15,005 nucleotides of DNA. Origin: SYFY01 sp043719475 (GTDB lineage: Bacteria > Pseudomonadota > Gammaproteobacteria > Pseudomonadales > Azotimanducaceae). This document shows positions 4,984 to 13,169 of the stretch, in pieces. Within the stretch, counting starts at the first letter, position 1, and each line of letters begins with the position of its first letter. A program made the position numbers and the translations under genes. The notes under the pieces are model-generated. The model was not told the origin of the DNA. It worked only from the letters and a program-made list of their open reading frames with translations, and made no database searches. Where the stretch lies: positions 1 through 15,005 of the forward strand of contig JAYSTS010000181.1 in assembly GCA_043719475.1 (NCBI GenBank), given 5' to 3'.

Positions 4984-7900
4984 ATGTCCGACTCGTCCGC
5001 CCTTGCTCTCTTTCACCCGACGATCCAGCGCTGGTTCGCCAGTCGCCATGCAGCGCCAACCACGGTGCAGGCACAGAGCTGGCCGGTCATCGCAAAGGGC
5101 GGCCACGCGCTGATCACTGCGCCCACCGGCAGCGGCAAGACGCTGACGGCATTTCTGTGGTCCATCAATCGCTTCCTGACTGGCGACCTCACTACCGGTC
5201 AAACGCGTGTGGTCTATGTTTCTCCACTCAAAGCCCTCAACAACGACATTCGCGTCAACCTCACCGAGCCATTGGTGGCATTGCGGGAAGATGTGGATCT
5301 CCCTCACATCACCGTCGGGGTTCGCTCTGGAGACACATCGACCACCGATCGACGACGGATGTTGCGGCAGCCACCGGATATCCTGATTACCACACCGGAA
5401 AGCCTGCACCTGATGCTCACCAACGTTCGCGGTCGTGCGTCGCTCGCCTCGGTTTGCTGTGTGATCATCGATGAAGTGCATGCGCTGGTGAACAACCGGC
5501 GCGGTGCGCAGCTCAGCGTTTGCATGGAACGCCTGACGCTCATTGCCGGTGAGTTTCAGCGCATCGCCCTGTCCGCCACGGTGCATCCCCTCGAGCTGGT
5601 GGCCACCTGGGTGGCTGCGTTCGACGCACAGCATCAACCGCGCCCGATCACGACGGTTGCGGTGAACACGGAAAAGAAGATCGACTTTCGTGTGCGATTC
5701 CCTGTTGAAGCGCGGCAGGCGGCGGCCGAAGGCAAAAAAATCTGGGAGCCGCTGGGTGATGAATTCGCCGCTCTCGTCGAACGTAATCGATCCACGTTGT
5801 TCTTTACCAACAGTCGAAGGCTCGCTGAAAAGATCACGCTTCGGATCAACGATTCTGCACGGTCGACCGTGGCTTACGCCCATCACGGCTCCCTGTCCCG
5901 GGAGATCAGAACCGAAGTCGAACAACGCCTGAAGGCGGGTGAGTTGCGTGCAATCGTCGCTACCAACTCGCTGGAGATGGGCATCGACATCGGCTCCCTC
6001 GATGAGGTGGTCATGGTGCAATCTCCGCCTGGCATCGCGCAGACCCTGCAACGCGTCGGTCGTGCCGGGCACCAGGTCGGTGCTACCAGCCGCGGCACGC
6101 TGTACCCGAGCCACTCCCGCGATCTCATCGATGCGGCAGTGCTGGCGCATGCGGTCCGGGATCGCGACCTTGAGCCAATCCGCCTGCAGCAGGCCCCTCT
6201 CGATATCCTGGTGCAGATCATCATATCCATGTGCGCCCATGAATCCTGGCACCTGCAGGCGCTGTTTGACGTCATCACCCGCGCGTCTGCCTATCGCCAT
6301 TTGGACTACACGCTTTTCATGCTGGTGATCGACATGTTGTCCGGGCGTTTCGCCGGCGCTCGCCTGCGCGAACTGCGGCCACGGGTTCATCTTGATCACA
6401 CAACGAATACCGTCAGCATCGCCAAAGGAGCGCTGTTCGCCATGTACTCGAGCGGTGGCAGCATCCCGGACCGCGGCTACTTCACGCTGCGTTTGTCCGA
6501 TGGTGGCGCAGCCATCGGCGAACTGGATGAAGAGTTCGTCTGGGAAGCGACAATCGGCCAGTCTTTCACGCTGGGCACCCAAGGCTGGACCATCCAGCAG
6601 ATCACCCACAACGACGTACTGGTACGACCGGCAGGCTCCTCCGCACCATCGCTCCCCTTCTGGCGCAGTGAGACCATCTTTCGCAACAACCATTTTTCCG
6701 AGCGGATTGGCAGATTTCTCGGGTCGGCCGAGCAGTTTCTGGCCCAGCGTGACCCGGCTGGTTTACAAGCTAGCATCGTGACATTGGGATTCGACGACAG
6801 CGGCGCAGAAGCACTCACCGATTTTCTGGTTTCACAACGGCGGGTCACCGGCGCCCCCCTGCCGGATCGTTATCATCTACTGATCGAGCTCGCCGCTGGT
6901 GGACCGGATGGTTATCGCGGACCAGACGCACCTCGCCAGCTGATCCTGCACACCCTCTGGGGAGGTGAACTGAATCAACCCTTTGCCCTGGCATTGCGCG
7001 CTGCACTTGGCAACGAAGGGTGGGAGAAGCCGGAAGTGTATGCGGACAACGATGCAGTAGTGGTGCAGTGCCGCGACTGGCCTGATGCAGCATTCATCCT
7101 CGGTCTCGTCACCGCCGACAATCTCACGCCGCTGCTGCGGGCATCGCTCGAGAGTTCCGGACATTTCGGTGCACGATTCAGGGAGAGCGCGCAACGCAGC
7201 CTGCTGCTCGCCAAGCCCCGATTCAACCAGCGACTGCCACTGTGGATGAGCCGCATGCAGGCGAAAAAGCTGCTGACTACCGTTAAACGATTCGAGGATT
7301 TTCCAGTACTGCTGGAAACCTGGCGGACCTGCCTGCAGGACGAATTTGATCTGGGGGCGTTGCGCAATCGTCTGCATGAACTGTCGAGTGGAGAAATTCG
7401 CTGGACTGCCGTGCGTACCAATGCACCCAGTCCTTTTGCCAGCAGTATTCGCTTCGAACAGATCAGCCCTTTGATGTATGGCACCGACGAACCGGAAGAT
7501 CCTGGCGCCAGCGGTTTGCGACAGGACCTCATCGCCAGTGCCGTGGCTCACGCGGAACTCAGGCCGCAGTTGAGCAGGAGCAGCATCGACGCCTTTATCC
7601 ACAAACGACAACGGCTGTTGCCTGGTTATGTGCCGACCGAAGCGGATGATCTCGAAGCCTGGGTTCGCGAACGTGTGCTGATGCAGGAGGTCGAGTGGTC
7701 GCAGCTGCTGGCGCTCTCCGGACTGTCTCCGAATGCCAGTGGCGTGCTGTTCCGGATTCAGTGCGATTCCAGGCGCTGGATCACTCATCGCGATTTTCTT
7801 TCAGTTTTTGCGCTACTTGCAGACCATGTAGAACCACTAATCTCAGGCACGGGTCTTGCCGATAAACAACACACACCGGCAGTGTTACATCTGGTGAATC

Positions 7901-9330
7901 TCTACATCGAAGTCCTGTCTTTCCATGGTCCGCTGACCAGGAGCGAGATTGAAACGCTGCTGCCCACCGTACCGGATGTATTGTGGCGAAACGACGCTCT
8001 GATCGCAGACGTCGTTATTGAGGGGAGCGCGGTTTCCCACTGGTGCGAACGCGACAACCTGGAAATTCTCTTCCGGTTACAGCGATCGAGACAGCGTTAT
8101 GCGCTCGATCCCCTGCCAGCCAGAAAATTGCCAGCGTTTCTGGCCCGTTTACACGGTCTCGCACAATCACCTATCAGCAACGCTTTCGATCGACGCCTCG
8201 TTATCGGAGAACACCTGCAACGGCTTGCAGGTTTCACCGCGCCGGTGTCGGTATGGTTGGAAGATCTCCTGGCAGCACGCATTGGCGACGGCCCCGATGG
8301 TGAGCTGGCCGAGGTCATCGCTACGGAAGGACTGAATTGGCGAGGTAACGGCAACGAACGCGTACAGGTAGGCACCATTGAAGAAACGGACCTGTTCGGT
8401 CTCAAGGATCTGCCCGATGCCGACGCCTTGCGCCTGTTTGCTGCTTTTCGGGATCCCAGCGCCCGTTATTCCTTCAACCAGATCAGCGACGAAAGCCAGC
8501 AACCCGTCGAAACACTGAACCAGCAGTGGTGGCATGCAGTGTGGGCCGGGTGGCTTGCCACCGATGAATGGAGCTCGCTTCAACAAGCCGCCCGACGCAA
8601 ATTCCAACTCACTGATGTGCCATCTGGCACCACCGTATCAACAATGCGCCGACGCGCGCGTGGAATCGCCATCGGCTGGCCCGGTAGCTGGCGCCTGTTG
8701 CACAGATCCAGCAGCGACAGCCCCATGCGCGAATTCGAGGACGCCAAGAGTCGTGTGCGTATCCTGCTCGATCGATACGGATTCGCGAATCGCGAACTGG
8801 TCACTCGAGAAGGTCAGTCGTGGAGTGCATGCTTTCGCGCACTTCGTGTGATGGAGCTGGCTGGCGAAGTGTCCGGTGGCTTGTTTTTCCAGGGACTCTC
8901 GGGGCCGCAATTTGCGCTGCCATCGACCCTGCATCGCTTGCGCGAACCGATGCCGTCGACGGCGGTCTGGTGGGTCAACGCGACCGACTGTGCTTCCCCC
9001 TGTGGGCTCGGCCTCGCCTGGCCGGAACTGCCCCAACGTCGCAGCGCCAACTATCTGGCGTTCATCGGCGAGGATCTGGCACTGGTGGTCGAAAACGGCG
9101 GCAAGTCACTGCGCTTTCTGATCTCACCGGAGCACCCCTCGACTGACGAGGTACTGGCGGTGCTGGTCCACATCGCGCGAGGGCGTAGACGTTTCGAAGT
9201 TCATTCCATCAACGACGCACACGCCACCGACAGCCCCTGGCTCGTTCCACTGGATCGGATACTGCGAGTGCAGGCCGACCACAAACGCGTTGAACTCGAG
9301 GCGCGTGAGACACCCACGGCCCGGCGCTGA
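4984..9330 (+). CDS. lhr: ATP-dependent DNA helicase Lhr (large helicase-related, full length)
   Basis: At 1448 residues this is close to E. coli Lhr (1538), a superfamily 2, 3'-to-5' DNA/RNA-DNA helicase linked to DNA repair. RecA-like domain 1 shows motif I APTGSGKT (46-53), the DEVH box (163-166) and SAT (197-199). RecA-like domain 2 shows motif V with NSLEMGIDIG (328-337) and motif VI QRVGRAGH (356-363). The Lhr-specific winged-helix and later core follow, with MYSSGGSIPDRGYF (487-500), WEATIGQSFTLGTQGW (about 518-533), CLQDEFDL (near 784) and PSPFAS (near 815). Residues from about 860 to the end form the Lhr C-terminal domain, which in E. coli has been reported to have uracil-DNA glycosylase activity. 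Whether its catalytic Asp is kept here I cannot say by eye. No good ribosome site precedes the ATG, but the first helix and Q-motif-like region begin at once, so the start is reasonable. The next gene begins 21 bases downstream. Confidence 0.96.
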   Translation: MSDSSALALFHPTIQRWFASRHAAPTTVQAQSWPVIAKGGHALITAPTGSGKTLTAFLWSINRFLTGDLTTGQTRVVYVSPLKALNNDIRVNLTEPLVALREDVDLPHITVGVRSGDTSTTDRRRMLRQPPDILITTPESLHLMLTNVRGRASLASVCCVIIDEVHALVNNRRGAQLSVCMERLTLIAGEFQRIALSATVHPLELVATWVAAFDAQHQPRPITTVAVNTEKKIDFRVRFPVEARQAAAEGKKIWEPLGDEFAALVERNRSTLFFTNSRRLAEKITLRINDSARSTVAYAHHGSLSREIRTEVEQRLKAGELRAIVATNSLEMGIDIGSLDEVVMVQSPPGIAQTLQRVGRAGHQVGATSRGTLYPSHSRDLIDAAVLAHAVRDRDLEPIRLQQAPLDILVQIIISMCAHESWHLQALFDVITRASAYRHLDYTLFMLVIDMLSGRFAGARLRELRPRVHLDHTTNTVSIAKGALFAMYSSGGSIPDRGYFTLRLSDGGAAIGELDEEFVWEATIGQSFTLGTQGWTIQQITHNDVLVRPAGSSAPSLPFWRSETIFRNNHFSERIGRFLGSAEQFLAQRDPAGLQASIVTLGFDDSGAEALTDFLVSQRRVTGAPLPDRYHLLIELAAGGPDGYRGPDAPRQLILHTLWGGELNQPFALALRAALGNEGWEKPEVYADNDAVVVQCRDWPDAAFILGLVTADNLTPLLRASLESSGHFGARFRESAQRSLLLAKPRFNQRLPLWMSRMQAKKLLTTVKRFEDFPVLLETWRTCLQDEFDLGALRNRLHELSSGEIRWTAVRTNAPSPFASSIRFEQISPLMYGTDEPEDPGASGLRQDLIASAVAHAELRPQLSRSSIDAFIHKRQRLLPGYVPTEADDLEAWVRERVLMQEVEWSQLLALSGLSPNASGVLFRIQCDSRRWITHRDFLSVFALLADHVEPLISGTGLADKQHTPAVLHLVNLYIEVLSFHGPLTRSEIETLLPTVPDVLWRNDALIADVVIEGSAVSHWCERDNLEILFRLQRSRQRYALDPLPARKLPAFLARLHGLAQSPISNAFDRRLVIGEHLQRLAGFTAPVSVWLEDLLAARIGDGPDGELAEVIATEGLNWRGNGNERVQVGTIEETDLFGLKDLPDADALRLFAAFRDPSARYSFNQISDESQQPVETLNQQWWHAVWAGWLATDEWSSLQQAARRKFQLTDVPSGTTVSTMRRRARGIAIGWPGSWRLLHRSSSDSPMREFEDAKSRVRILLDRYGFANRELVTREGQSWSACFRALRVMELAGEVSGGLFFQGLSGPQFALPSTLHRLREPMPSTAVWWVNATDCASPCGLGLAWPELPQRRSANYLAFIGEDLALVVENGGKSLRFLISPEHPSTDEVLAVLVHIARGRRRFEVHSINDAHATDSPWLVPLDRILRVQADHKRVELEARETPTARR

Positions 9331-9351
9331 CCGCAAACCGCCTTTGGTCCG

Positions 9352-11019
9352 GTGAAAGGCGAACTGGCCAACGTTCTGATCGCCGATCCGCTGCTAGACT
9401 TTCCGCATAAGTCTCAAGAACAGGATGTTCGCTTGCGTATTGCTGCCTTTTTCAAGGACACCCGAAATCGCGCCTTTGTGGCAGCAGTCATGGGTGCGCA
9501 GGATTGGCGCTATATCCAGTGTGAAACCCTTGCCCAGTTCGCGGCGCTGTGTGCCAGTGTCAATCCGCCCGAATTGCTCATCAGTGATGATCTTGCCTCG
9601 CTGCTGGTGGCTGGCGGTTCGGACAGCTATCGCCTTTATATTGGCGAGCCTCGCGAATTGCCACCGGGTGTCAGTCATGTAACGCCCGATGACGCGGCGG
9701 AGCTGCGCAACTGCATTACGACCTCAACCAGCGTCGCCAGACTGCGGCAGCAGTTCAGTCACGTTGAAAAGCTTGAGCCGATCACGCGCCTGCCCCGTCA
9801 TGCGGAAGTGCTGGAACAGGCGCGTCGTCATCAAGGCGTAAGTGTCGGGTTGGTTGTCATACAACTGGATCATGGTGAATTCCTGTACTCCGACCTTGAT
9901 CCCATCAGCAAGACCGACCTGCTCGGGCATCTGGCGGACTTCCTGCAGGCGCAGCTAGGCGCTGGTGAGCAGCTAGGTTTTTTTGACGCAACCTGCTTCC
10001 TGGTACTGTTGCCTTCTGCAACAGAGCCAACCGCTTACGCGTGTGCAACCAAACTCGTTGAAGCATTTCGCCCGGGTATCGCTTATCGAGGCGGCACACT
10101 GCACGTCAGTGCCAGCGCCGGATTCTGTGTGGAATCACGGTGTAATGATCCTGAGCGCCTCTGGCACGCCGCATGGGCCGCCAAGGCACTTGCCGCAAGC
10201 CAAGGTGGGGACCGTGTCATCGGTGCGCCGCAATCGGCTCTCGGCTCGCGCATTCCCCAGGCGCTTCAACGAGAAGAATTTTCGCTGCTGCTGCAAGCCC
10301 AATGGACCGCCGATGGTGAGCACATGACCGGCGTTGAAACCCTGCTGCGCTGGCAGGGCATGGAAGTCGGTGAGCTCGCGCCCAGTCACTTCATTCCCAT
10401 CGCCGAACAGGCGGGTCAGATGGCTCGTATCGGTGATTGGGTCATCGAAAAAACCTGCCGCGAAGCATCCACCTGGTTCGAAAATCTGCTGCAGCCCATC
10501 ATCCTTGCCATCAACGCTTCTCCCCAACAGTTCGAAAAAGGCGTCATCAACCAGCAGATCGAAAGACTGACCAACGACCGCTGGATGAATCCAGCCATGC
10601 TAGAGCTGGAACTTTCGCACGAGCACCTGTTGTATCTGGTCGATAACCAGCGGACCAACCTCTACAAGTTGCGGGATCTTGGTGTGCGTTTTGCCATCGA
10701 TGGCCTCGGTTCCGGATTGATCGAAGCGGACAAACTGCTACGTTGTCCGGCCGATACCCTGAAGCTGGATCGCTCGCTGATCGCCAGAATCGATGTCGAC
10801 TCCGCAGCGACCGCCTTGGCCGCCGAGCTGTGTCAGCTCAGCCAGCGATTCAATCTGCGCACGGTCGGTGTTGGTGTGGAAACAGAATCACAACTCAAGG
10901 TATTGCGCGAGATTGGCTGCTCGGAAGTGCAAGGCTATCTGCTGTCGATGCCGGCGCCTCTGGAAGGTTTTCAGTCCTACCTCGCACGACGATTCAACGC
11001 CACAAAGACCGGCACCTGA
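9352..11019 (+). CDS. FimX-like protein with degenerate GGDEF and EAL domains
   Basis: The 555-residue protein has a receiver-like N-terminal region (about 28-120), a GGDEF-type domain (about 135-290) and an EAL domain (about 300-545). The GGDEF signature is replaced by GFFDATCF (209-216), so cyclase activity is unlikely. The EAL domain keeps ETLLR (329-333), Asn388, Glu420, Lys471 and Gln527. But DDFGTG is DGLGSG (450-455), losing the second metal-binding Asp, and AEGVET is GVGVET (506-511). Phosphodiesterase activity is therefore also doubtful. The likeliest role is a c-di-GMP receptor, as FimX is in type IV pilus control; the role is inferred. The GTG start at 9352 lacks a ribosome site. 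A TTG at 9433, just before LRIAAFF and 7 bases after AGGA, may be the true start. It lies 21 bases after lhr and may share its mRNA. Confidence 0.88.
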   Translation: MKGELANVLIADPLLDFPHKSQEQDVRLRIAAFFKDTRNRAFVAAVMGAQDWRYIQCETLAQFAALCASVNPPELLISDDLASLLVAGGSDSYRLYIGEPRELPPGVSHVTPDDAAELRNCITTSTSVARLRQQFSHVEKLEPITRLPRHAEVLEQARRHQGVSVGLVVIQLDHGEFLYSDLDPISKTDLLGHLADFLQAQLGAGEQLGFFDATCFLVLLPSATEPTAYACATKLVEAFRPGIAYRGGTLHVSASAGFCVESRCNDPERLWHAAWAAKALAASQGGDRVIGAPQSALGSRIPQALQREEFSLLLQAQWTADGEHMTGVETLLRWQGMEVGELAPSHFIPIAEQAGQMARIGDWVIEKTCREASTWFENLLQPIILAINASPQQFEKGVINQQIERLTNDRWMNPAMLELELSHEHLLYLVDNQRTNLYKLRDLGVRFAIDGLGSGLIEADKLLRCPADTLKLDRSLIARIDVDSAATALAAELCQLSQRFNLRTVGVGVETESQLKVLREIGCSEVQGYLLSMPAPLEGFQSYLARRFNATKTGT

Positions 11020-11023
11020 AACC

Positions 11024-11039
11024 AATCCGAGTCCGGATT
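11024..11039. terminator. Short hairpin between convergent genes, possible terminator
   Basis: AATCCG (11024-11029) pairs exactly with CGGATT (11034-11039) around a 4-base loop, followed on the plus strand by a pyrimidine-rich stretch with several T. It starts 4 bases after the stop of the GGDEF/EAL gene and lies 13 bases before the end of glucokinase on the other strand. The stem is short and the T run broken. Confidence 0.4.
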
Positions 11040-11052
11040 TCCGTTACCTTTC

Positions 11053-12000
11053 TTAAACAGGGAGTTGTTGCACAAGGTATCGCGCCGCGCCTGCAAGCCC
11101 CGGCATCTCATCCAGCACCAGATACAGCGGAATCTGACGGACTACTTCCGTCAGCATGCCGCGTTCGTCGAACCGTCTGCGCAGCGGACTGCCAACCGCA
11201 AAGTCCACAAGCCTCGGTACGATGCCACCACCGACATAGACTCCGCCAGTCGCCATCGTCGTCACTGCAAGACTTCCGGCTGCGGTTCCGAGAAAACCAA
11301 AAAAGAGCTCCAGTGTCTGATGGCAGATCGGATCTGCAACGTCGACGCCTGCCGCGCTGATCTGCGCTGCAGACAAGTCGCTCGGCTGTACTCCCCAGAC
11401 TTCACATAGTGCAGCGTAGAGGTTGACCAGACCCGGACCGCTCAATACGGCTTCCCAGCACACATGGGGAACGCGCCTTGACAAGGCAGCCCACAGTTCC
11501 ACCTCCAGCGCATTGGTAACCGCGAGATCAGCATGGCCACCTTCACTGGGGAACACACGATACTGTCCAGCGATTGGCATGAGGGTGGCCATTCCGCAGC
11601 CACTACCGGGACCGATCAGCGCTTTCACGCCATGCTCGGAGGTCGATGGTTCACCACCGACCTGGCGCAGGCTGCGCAAGTGCGGGACCGAATGCGCAAG
11701 CGCAACAAAATCATTCACCAGATACACACGGGACGACAGCTCACGGCTGAGTTCAGCGCTATCGAACACCGCCCCATGGTTGGTGATGCGTGCACGCCCA
11801 TCCCGAATGGGACCAGCCACTGCGAGGCAAATCCGGTTCGGCACTTCGACAGCGAGCAATGCCAACGCTTGGGTAATCAGTTCAAAAGCGGAGTTCATCT
11901 CCTGCGTCGCAAGGACTACCGACCGGGTCAGTTCGCCTTGCACATCGGCCAGAGCAAAGCGCGCGTGCGTGCCGCCAATGTCCGCGACCAGTGACATCAT
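11053..12000 (-). CDS. glk: Glucokinase (proteobacterial type)
   Basis: This enzyme phosphorylates glucose with ATP to glucose 6-phosphate in the cytoplasm. The 315-residue length matches E. coli Glk (321). Visible family features are the phosphate loop ADIGGTHARF (6-15), Asn96-Asp97 in LVNDFVAL (catalytic Asp and sugar contact), the sugar-binding PSEGGHADL (151-159) with Glu153 and His156, LSGPGLVNLY, and the C-terminal nucleotide loop GGVYVGGGIVPR. Two ATG codons stand in tandem. The first (12000) overlaps the stop of the upstream reductase by 4 bases (ATGA), so the two genes are translationally coupled. The gene converges on the GGDEF/EAL gene with a 33-base gap. Glucokinase is usually linked to sugar transport or Entner-Doudoroff genes; none of those is in this window. 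Confidence 0.95.
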   Translation of the reverse strand: MMSLVADIGGTHARFALADVQGELTRSVVLATQEMNSAFELITQALALLAVEVPNRICLAVAGPIRDGRARITNHGAVFDSAELSRELSSRVYLVNDFVALAHSVPHLRSLRQVGGEPSTSEHGVKALIGPGSGCGMATLMPIAGQYRVFPSEGGHADLAVTNALEVELWAALSRRVPHVCWEAVLSGPGLVNLYAALCEVWGVQPSDLSAAQISAAGVDVADPICHQTLELFFGFLGTAAGSLAVTTMATGGVYVGGGIVPRLVDFAVGSPLRRRFDERGMLTEVVRQIPLYLVLDEMPGLAGAARYLVQQLPV

Positions 12001-13052
12001 GGCAAGAGCCTGGCTTCACGCATGAGCGCAAAGTGCCGGGCAAACATGCGCCCGGTATCGATACACCCGGCAAACCCATGCTCACGAATCTTGATCGTGC
12101 TGAGCAGCGTCGTTGCGCCGCTGATCGTGCCAAATACTGCGTCTGCAAATTCCCACGATGATCCCACCAGCTCAGTCAGGCTGTAAGGACGCAGGCGATG
12201 TTCCTTGATCACTCTTTTCCACAAGTCATCGTATAACGGCATCTCCAGGCGCAGGTGACGCTTCTCGGCCGGTCCGTTCGACACCCCCAGGCCGCTCATC
12301 AACTCCGGCCACAGCGAGGTCCACTCCAGAACATCACCATTGGTGACATTGTAGGTTTCATTTCGAGCCCGTTTGGAATGGCCCGCCCAGAGGATGGCCT
12401 CGGCCAGGAGATCAGCGTCGGTCGCTTCCGTGACAAAGCCGCTGCCACCTGGATACCCAGCCGGCTTTCCAAGGGCTCGCATCAACGTCGCGTAGACACC
12501 AATAGCTGCCACCATGTTCATGGGGCTGCCAACAGCGAGCCCACAGACGATCTGCGGTCGAACGATGGTGAAGTGCCAGTCGGCGCGCTGCTGCCGCTCG
12601 CGCACCATGTCTTCCTGGTTCCAGTAAAAATTTGCTCCCGGTGGCCGCGGCAGTGACTCCTTGCCAGGCAGCGCCATCGCCCGGTAATGCGCAGCATAGG
12701 CCTTGGTACCCTGTAATACCGTCAGGTGCCGACTCGGCGTAACAAAGTCGAGCACGTTGGCCAACATTTCCGTGTTGATCCGGATCTGCTCATCATCCTT
12801 CCAGCCGGCAATCAGGGTTGGCTGCTCAAAGAGTGCGCAATAAACGATGTGCGTGACCTCTTGCAGCGCTCGAAATTTCGCCGCACAGGCGTCACGCTTC
12901 CGGAGATCAACCCGGAGCCAGTCGGCGCGTGTAACGAAATCAGGCGCCCGCCGGCTCACCGCCGTTATTTTTATGTCTTCGGTCAACTCGAGCGCGTTAA
13001 TCACCGCCCGCCCTACCAGGCCCAGACCACCAATCACCAGATAATGTTTCAT
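11997..13052 (-). CDS. NAD(P)-dependent SDR reductase, PRISE-like (progesterone 5-beta-reductase/iridoid synthase type)
   Basis: The 351-residue protein starts with a Rossmann fold: GGLGLVG (8-14) binds the dinucleotide and VSRRAP (32-37) follows the second strand, Arg here hinting at NADPH. Later motifs resemble the PRISE branch of extended SDRs: THIVYCALFEQ (67-77), LQGTKAYAAHY (113-123) with Lys117, and NFYWNQEDMV (141-150) with Tyr143 as the probable catalytic Tyr in place of the common YxxxK. Members reduce activated C=C bonds of enones and enals. The bacterial substrate is unknown, and database names such as dehydratase or epimerase for such proteins are generic. It leads an operon with glk (4-base overlap). 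Upstream is a 117-base divergent region with a 20-bp tandem duplication. The ATG is followed at once by the first beta strand (KHYLVIGG), which supports the start; the ribosome site is weak. Confidence 0.85.
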   Translation of the reverse strand: MKHYLVIGGLGLVGRAVINALELTEDIKITAVSRRAPDFVTRADWLRVDLRKRDACAAKFRALQEVTHIVYCALFEQPTLIAGWKDDEQIRINTEMLANVLDFVTPSRHLTVLQGTKAYAAHYRAMALPGKESLPRPPGANFYWNQEDMVRERQQRADWHFTIVRPQIVCGLAVGSPMNMVAAIGVYATLMRALGKPAGYPGGSGFVTEATDADLLAEAILWAGHSKRARNETYNVTNGDVLEWTSLWPELMSGLGVSNGPAEKRHLRLEMPLYDDLWKRVIKEHRLRPYSLTELVGSSWEFADAVFGTISGATTLLSTIKIREHGFAGCIDTGRMFARHFALMREARLLP

Positions 13053-13073
13053 TGCGCCATTCTCGACGATGAC

Positions 13074-13113
13074 TGGACCTTACGCAAAGCGCTTGGACCT
13101 TACGCAAAGCGCT
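13074..13113. repeat. Exact 20-bp tandem duplication in the divergent promoter region
   Basis: Bases 13074-13093 and 13094-13113 are identical 20-mers starting TGGACCTTACGC. The junction makes a perfect 8-bp palindrome AAGCGCTT (13087-13094); the second copy ends in AGCGCT (13108-13113). The duplication sits between the divergent starts at 13052 and 13170, where operators for either gene would lie. A central CG palindrome flanked by A and T runs is typical of LacI/GalR-family operators, but no regulator gene is in view. No good -35/-10 pair was found on either strand. Confidence 0.85.
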
Positions 13114-13169
13114 CAACACAGACATCAAGGTGGGTGTAGATCAATGACGGGATGGGCTATCGTTGACCC

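Noticed and set aside
4963..6693. A 576-codon open frame on the minus strand
   Set aside because: It lies wholly antisense to the RecA-like core of lhr. Its composition is that of a shadow frame (rich in Arg, Gly, Asp, His and Gln, no recognisable domain), whereas the plus frame has every helicase motif.
6877..7788. A 303-codon open frame on the minus strand
   Set aside because: Antisense to lhr, no domain, and explained by codon bias of the real gene.
11065..11994. Several plus-strand open frames opposite glucokinase
   Set aside because: Shadows of glk, which carries all expected family motifs on the minus strand.
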